This document shows, piece by piece, positions 14,308-17,415 of a DNA stretch of 17,415 nt. The DNA is from an uncultured Acidimicrobiia bacterium. Lineage in GTDB: Bacteria > Actinomycetota > Acidimicrobiia > Spongiisociales > JAENVV01. Numbering within the stretch: position 1 is the stretch's first letter; each line of letters opens with the position of its first letter. Under the pieces are notes generated by a model, which saw only the letters and a list, made by a program, of their open reading frames with translations, was not told the DNA's origin and made no database searches. A program made the position numbers and the translations under genes. Location of the stretch: positions 1 to 17,415 of the forward strand of contig CAJQPD010000219.1 of assembly GCA_905480085.1 (NCBI GenBank), given 5' to 3'.

Positions 14308-15387
14308 CTATACCGAGATGAGTCCTTCTTGTTCTGCTTTGACCCGGAAGTCGTGCGGATTCGAAGCCGAACTCATAGCCGTCTGAAACGAGATCAAGCC
14401 GGCTTTGAACAGACCGAGGATCGACTGATCGAAGGTCTGCATACCGTAGAACTCTGATTCTGAGATGACTTCGACCAGGCTATTGGTCTGGGAAGCGTCG
14501 ACGATACGATCGTAAACCCGACCGTTATTCGTCATGATCTCCACCGCAGGAACCCGGCCGCCATCGACCTTCTCCAACAGTCGCTGACTAACGACGCCCT
14601 TGAGAGTCGCTGCCAACATGATTCGCACCTGTTGCTGCTGATAAGGCGGGAAGAAGTCAATGATTCTGCTGACGGATTCGGTGGCGTCAACGGTGTGCAG
14701 CGTCGACAACACAAGGTGGCCAGTTTCGGCAGCTTGCAGGGCAGCTTTGACCGTCTCGGCGTCTCGCATTTCCCCGATCAGAATGATGTCGGGGTCTTGC
14801 CGAAGTGCTCGCCTGAGTGCTTCGCTGAAGTCCTTGGTATCCATCCCAATTTCCCGCTGCGCGACAATCGACAGCTTGTCGCGGTGGAGAACCTCGATTG
14901 GATCCTCGATCGTGATGATGTTGACGCGACGCGTGCGGTTCATGTAATCGATAATCGAGGCAAGCGTCGTGGTCTTTCCCGATCCGGTCGGACCGGTCAC
15001 CAGCAGCAACCCGCGACTCTCCTGAGATAGCTTCTCAAGTACGGTCGGAAGTCCAAGCTCCTCGAAGTTCTGGGTCGAAGGAAGGACCCGACGCAATACG
15101 AGACTCACCGATCCCCTTTGCCGGTAAACATTTACGCGGAAACGTCCCAGTTCGGCCTTGCCGTACGCGAAGTCTGCTTCGTTGATTTCACGAAACTCGG
15201 AGGCCGCCCGCTGGGTGAAGATCGAATGGGCGTACTCCTCGGTGTCATTGGGGAGGAGCATCGGCAAGCTGGTTGGATGCAGCTCACCATCGATCCTCAT
15301 CACCGGAGGCGACCCCACCTTTAGGTGAAGGTCGGACGCACCGACGTCAATCATCTTCTTCAGCAGCTCATCGAGCGAGGCAGACAA
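14308..15387 (-). CDS. pilT: PilT-type type IV pilus retraction ATPase
   Basis: A 359-residue cytoplasmic hexameric ATPase that normally powers pilus retraction. An N-terminal PAS-like domain (DELLKKMIDVGASDLHLKVG) leads to the core with Walker A GPTGSGKTTT at 132-141, Asp box ITIEDPIEV at 158-166, Walker B DIILIGEMRDAET at 200-212 and His box GHLVLSTLHT at 223-232. PilT proteins usually carry AIRNLIRE after EIM; the aligned stretch here (290-297) is RVYDRIVD, so this is a divergent member. The start is TTG 15387 with AAGGAG five bases upstream. It follows the deacetylase-like gene by 48 bases on the same strand and ends at a strong terminator. No pilB, pilC or pilin gene is in the window, so it acts with genes elsewhere. 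A different secretion-type ATPase is less likely. Confidence 0.93.
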   Translation of the reverse strand: MSASLDELLKKMIDVGASDLHLKVGSPPVMRIDGELHPTSLPMLLPNDTEEYAHSIFTQRAASEFREINEADFAYGKAELGRFRVNVYRQRGSVSLVLRRVLPSTQNFEELGLPTVLEKLSQESRGLLLVTGPTGSGKTTTLASIIDYMNRTRRVNIITIEDPIEVLHRDKLSIVAQREIGMDTKDFSEALRRALRQDPDIILIGEMRDAETVKAALQAAETGHLVLSTLHTVDATESVSRIIDFFPPYQQQQVRIMLAATLKGVVSQRLLEKVDGGRVPAVEIMTNNGRVYDRIVDASQTNSLVEVISESEFYGMQTFDQSILGLFKAGLISFQTAMSSASNPHDFRVKAEQEGLISV

Positions 15388-15392
15388 ACACC

Positions 15393-15398
15393 CTCCTT
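15393..15398 (-). promoter_or_regulatory. Ribosome binding site that fixes the pilT TTG start
   Basis: AAGGAG on the minus strand, five bases before TTG 15387. The GTG between them is out of frame. Confidence 0.7.
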
Positions 15399-15435
15399 TT
15401 TACGTACTGGTTCATCGGCCGACGCGGCCCGCGAC

Positions 15436-16449
15436 TTAACCGATCTCCCAAAAAGGTGCCAGAGAGGCCGCCGCCAGGTCGACGGCCCGCCAGGCAGCCG
15501 CCGGAGAATGGCCCGCGCTTTCAACGTGTCCGTCGGAAGCGCCGACCGTGCCGTCAATCGTCGCCGCCACGGAGGCCTCAATCGCCGCCAGGTTGTATCC
15601 ACCCTCCAGGAAGTAGATCACCCGCCCGGCGGCCGGAGCCAATCGACCGACGACCGATCCCATATAGGCGTAGTCCTCAGCCACCAGCATCCCATCCGCC
15701 AAAGGATCGTCGCGATGGGCGTCGTAGCCGGCGGAAACCAGGATCCAATCTGGTTGAAACTGCTCAACAATCGGTGCGACGATTCGGCCAAAGGCATGGC
15801 GATAGACGTCGCCACCAGATCCGGCAGGAAACGGCAAGTTGACGGTAAAGCCGGCTCCAGACCCGCTTCCCACCTCGTCAACCCATCCGCTCCCCGGGTA
15901 GAAAGGAAACTCGTGCAACGACAGGTAGAGGACATTGGGATCCTGTTCAAAGAGGTCCTGGGTGCCGTTGCCGTGATGAACGTCAAAATCAACGATGGCC
16001 ACTCGCTCTCCGCTGTCGACCAGGTGTCGAGCCGTAACGGCGATGTTGTTGAAAAGGCAAAACCCCATCGCCTGCCTCGCCACCGCATGGTGACCCGGCG
16101 GACGAATGGCCAGGAAGGCGAGGTCTGCGTCACCGCGGCGAAGGTCTGCGACAGCTTGAATGCCGGCACCCGCAGCCCGCAATGCGGCATCCCAACTCGC
16201 TTTGACCGCGTACGTGTCGGGGTCGAGGTAGCCGCCACCCGCCCGACAATAGGCCTCGATCGAATCAACATACGCCTGGGGGTGGACACGAAGGAGGGCC
16301 TGGGGATCGACCCGGTCGGCCTCTATGGAACTCAGATCAACCGAGGCGCGGTTCAGGCCGGCCACCACGGCTTGGAGGCGTTCGGGCCTCTCGGGGTGTT
16401 GCCGGACGGCGGCATGCATGGAGAAGGCATCGTGGCGGACCATTAACAA
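15436..16449 (-). CDS. Histone deacetylase-family (AcuC-like) zinc deacetylase
   Basis: A cytosolic arginase/deacetylase-fold enzyme expected to remove acetyl groups from protein lysines or small amines. From TTG 16449 it has 337 residues. Visible are HPERPERL at 18-25, RPPGHHA at 116-122 with the catalytic His pair, VDFDVHHGNGTQ with zinc ligands Asp156 and His158, SAGYDAHRDDPLADG with the third ligand Asp248, and FLEGGYNL with the transition-state Tyr. All catalytic residues are present. The start is uncertain: TTG 16449 has GAGG eight bases upstream, while ATG 16443 is two codons further on; the long open frame to 16662 is not used, as it would run through the divergent gene start. It is divergent from a GNAT acetyltransferase (85 bases) and 48 bases upstream of pilT. 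Acetoin use, polyamine deacetylation or Acs control are all possible; the substrate is unknown. Confidence 0.92.
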   Translation of the reverse strand: MLMVRHDAFSMHAAVRQHPERPERLQAVVAGLNRASVDLSSIEADRVDPQALLRVHPQAYVDSIEAYCRAGGGYLDPDTYAVKASWDAALRAAGAGIQAVADLRRGDADLAFLAIRPPGHHAVARQAMGFCLFNNIAVTARHLVDSGERVAIVDFDVHHGNGTQDLFEQDPNVLYLSLHEFPFYPGSGWVDEVGSGSGAGFTVNLPFPAGSGGDVYRHAFGRIVAPIVEQFQPDWILVSAGYDAHRDDPLADGMLVAEDYAYMGSVVGRLAPAAGRVIYFLEGGYNLAAIEASVAATIDGTVGASDGHVESAGHSPAAAWRAVDLAAASLAPFWEIG

Positions 16450-16534
16450 GTGCACGACCTCACTCTGGCATAACGGATGACTCCACAAAACCGCTCGCGG
16501 CCATAGAGTGTCTCTTACGGAGAGAAAGTAGCCA

Positions 16535-17248
16535 GTGACTATCACCATGCGCGGCACGTGGCCGGAACAATTGACGCTACGTCGTGGCTGGGCCAAAGCC
16601 ATGGCCAGGCCATGGAACGACGACTTCCCTGGCGTGCAGCTACGACTGGTCCGCGGGAGCAAGGAGTTCGTGGCCGACTGCGCGAGCGAACTGGCTGCCG
16701 GTTACGGACAAGTCGTATCCCCCCCGCTCCCCGGGGAGAGCCAGAAGCTCTGGAAAGAGGCTGGCTTCAAGCCCTGGCTACGACTCGATCTATTCTCGCG
16801 CGATCTACACGGCCGCATCGACCCGCCCGGCATCCCGGTCGGCAATGGAGATCCCCCTGACTGGGAAGTAGCGATAGCCATCGATCGGCTGGCGTTCGAA
16901 CCCACCTGGCGGCTGGGGGCGGCCGGACTGGCTGAATCCCGTGAGGCGACTCCTCGCAGCTCGTTCCTCGTCACGCGCCAGGAATCGGCCATTGTCGGGT
17001 TTGCCATTGTCGGGGTGGCCGGATCGGTGTCCTACCTGCAGCGAGTGGCCGTTCACCCGGACCACCAGGGCGAGGGGATTGGTCGTTCGTTGGTGCGGGC
17101 CTCCCTGAGATGGGGTCAAAAACACGGAGCATCTTCCATGCTGCTGAACACCCAACCTGAGAACACTGCTGCGGCGCGTTTGTATATGTCCGAAGGGTTC
17201 GTTCGCCTCTCCTACGGGTTGGACGTACTCAAGTTCGAGTCGTCCTGA
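16535..17248 (+). CDS. GNAT-family N-acetyltransferase with a degenerate N-terminal half-domain
   Basis: A 237-residue protein whose C-terminal half (about 110-235) is a GNAT acetyl-CoA-dependent acetyltransferase. It has the acetyl-CoA loop in VAVHPDHQGEGIGRSLVRA (171-189, with Q/R-x-x-G-x-G/A type QGEGIGR) and the end pattern LLNTQPENTAAARLYMSEGF (203-222). Residues 62-91 (…SQKLWKEAGFKPWLRLDLFS…) look like the last strands of another GNAT fold (LYxxxGF then a beta strand) without a recognisable acetyl-CoA loop before them, suggesting a tandem GNAT with a decayed first unit. The substrate is unknown. It starts at GTG 16535; an ATG at 16547 would shorten it by four residues. Divergent from the deacetylase-like gene, and its stop overlaps the ATG of the next gene by one base (TGATG), so the two are coupled. 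Confidence 0.85.
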   Translation: MTITMRGTWPEQLTLRRGWAKAMARPWNDDFPGVQLRLVRGSKEFVADCASELAAGYGQVVSPPLPGESQKLWKEAGFKPWLRLDLFSRDLHGRIDPPGIPVGNGDPPDWEVAIAIDRLAFEPTWRLGAAGLAESREATPRSSFLVTRQESAIVGFAIVGVAGSVSYLQRVAVHPDHQGEGIGRSLVRASLRWGQKHGASSMLLNTQPENTAAARLYMSEGFVRLSYGLDVLKFESS

Positions 17249-17415
17249 TGGCCCCTCGACTCCCGGAGCGATTCCGGCTTGAAGTTCGGCTCGGAACCGA
17301 CGGCGACATCGAGGAATGGCTGGCCACCGACCTCCCCCTCGACAGACCGGTTCTGCTCCGGTTTCTTCCGTCAGGCACTTCGCCCGATCGATCCGACGAG
17401 TTTCTCGAAACCGTC
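17248..17415 (+). CDS. Protein-kinase-like protein, N-terminal part only
   Basis: The first 56 codons of a gene that leaves the window on the right. It reads LPERFRLEVRLGTDGDIEEW, then LATDLPLDRPVLLRFLPSGT and SPDRSDEFLETV. The layout of Y/F-RLE--LG-GG----W-A-D--L-RPV--K-L-------- R--F is that of the N-lobe of bacterial Ser/Thr protein kinases. Two features depart from active kinases: the glycine loop is reduced (LGTDGD), and Arg stands where the ATP-binding Lys is expected (VLLRFL instead of VAVKVL), so it may be a pseudokinase domain, as found in actinobacterial MviN-type proteins. The ATG overlaps the GNAT stop by one base. With only 56 residues the call is provisional. Confidence 0.5.
   Translation, partial: MAPRLPERFRLEVRLGTDGDIEEWLATDLPLDRPVLLRFLPSGTSPDRSDEFLETV

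Noticed and set aside
15325..16446. Long 373-codon plus-strand open frame across the deacetylase gene
   Set aside because: It is antisense to a gene with all histone-deacetylase catalytic motifs, and its translation is low-hydrophobic and Arg/Gly-rich with no family resemblance.
16468..16475. A third partial copy (CGTTATGC, minus strand) of the arg promoter element before the deacetylase gene
   Set aside because: Only eight bases match, it lacks the TCGTAT half and any -35 at 17 bases, and the gene is not an arginine gene; likely chance.
16450..16662. N-terminal extension of the deacetylase back to 16662
   Set aside because: The extra 71 residues have no similarity to the family and would run through the divergent promoter region and the start of the GNAT gene.
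1..17415. CRISPR arrays, tRNA or rRNA genes, insertion sequences, prophage, toxin-antitoxin or defence genes
   Set aside because: No regularly spaced repeats, no cloverleaf-like sequence, and no transposase, integrase or defence-type protein were found in any frame.

Overview
The window reads as a chromosomal segment of a moderately GC-rich actinobacterium, probably one of the deeper-branching classes such as Acidimicrobiia. This is an inference. It rests on the arginine gene order (argC-J-B...R-G-H with a bifunctional-type ArgJ), the PcnA-type CCA-adding enzyme with an HD domain, many GTG and TTG starts, and candidate leaderless promoters. No tRNA, rRNA, CRISPR array, insertion sequence, integrase or phage gene was seen. 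Almost all of the sequence is coding; the longest gene-free stretches are about 150-200 bases.

Left part (1-5012). The 5' end of an Xaa-Pro aminopeptidase gene runs off the left edge (minus strand). It is divergent from a small unrecognised protein (389-760) and an MgtC/SapB-family membrane protein (837-1463). These converge on a minus-strand pair: a winged-helix AlkZ-like (HTH_42) protein followed 25 bases later by a LinB-like haloalkane dehalogenase with all catalytic residues present. Next come a plus-strand AEC-family transporter and a small minus-strand membrane protein; their stop codons share one CTAG.

Centre (5042-11190). A compact minus-strand arginine cluster reads argC-argJ-argB-argR-argG-argH, joined by 4-base, 1-base and 0-base junctions. 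Together these genes convert N-acetylglutamate to the acetylated intermediates, recycle the acetyl group, and convert citrulline plus aspartate to arginine. argD and argF, which often lie between argB and argR in actinobacteria, are absent. argC and argR are each preceded by a promoter-like sequence, and both promoters carry the same 14-base element (13/14 identical) over the -10 region. This is the best candidate ArgR operator and the clearest unannotated regulatory signal here.

Right part (11194-17415). Upstream of argC on the same strand are an M1-family lipoprotein peptidase overlapping pcnA by 20 bases, and, beyond a strong terminator hairpin, pilT and a class I/II histone-deacetylase-like (AcuC-type) gene. 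The deacetylase is divergent from a GNAT acetyltransferase, a possible writer/eraser pair for acetylation. The GNAT gene is coupled to the start of a protein-kinase-like gene that runs off the right edge.

I found no convincing wholly new system. The points most worth a second look are the duplicated arg promoter element, the glycosylase-like/dehalogenase pair, the deacetylase/acetyltransferase divergent pair, a PilT with a rewritten AIRNLIRE region, and a kinase-like N-terminus with Arg where the ATP-binding Lys is expected.
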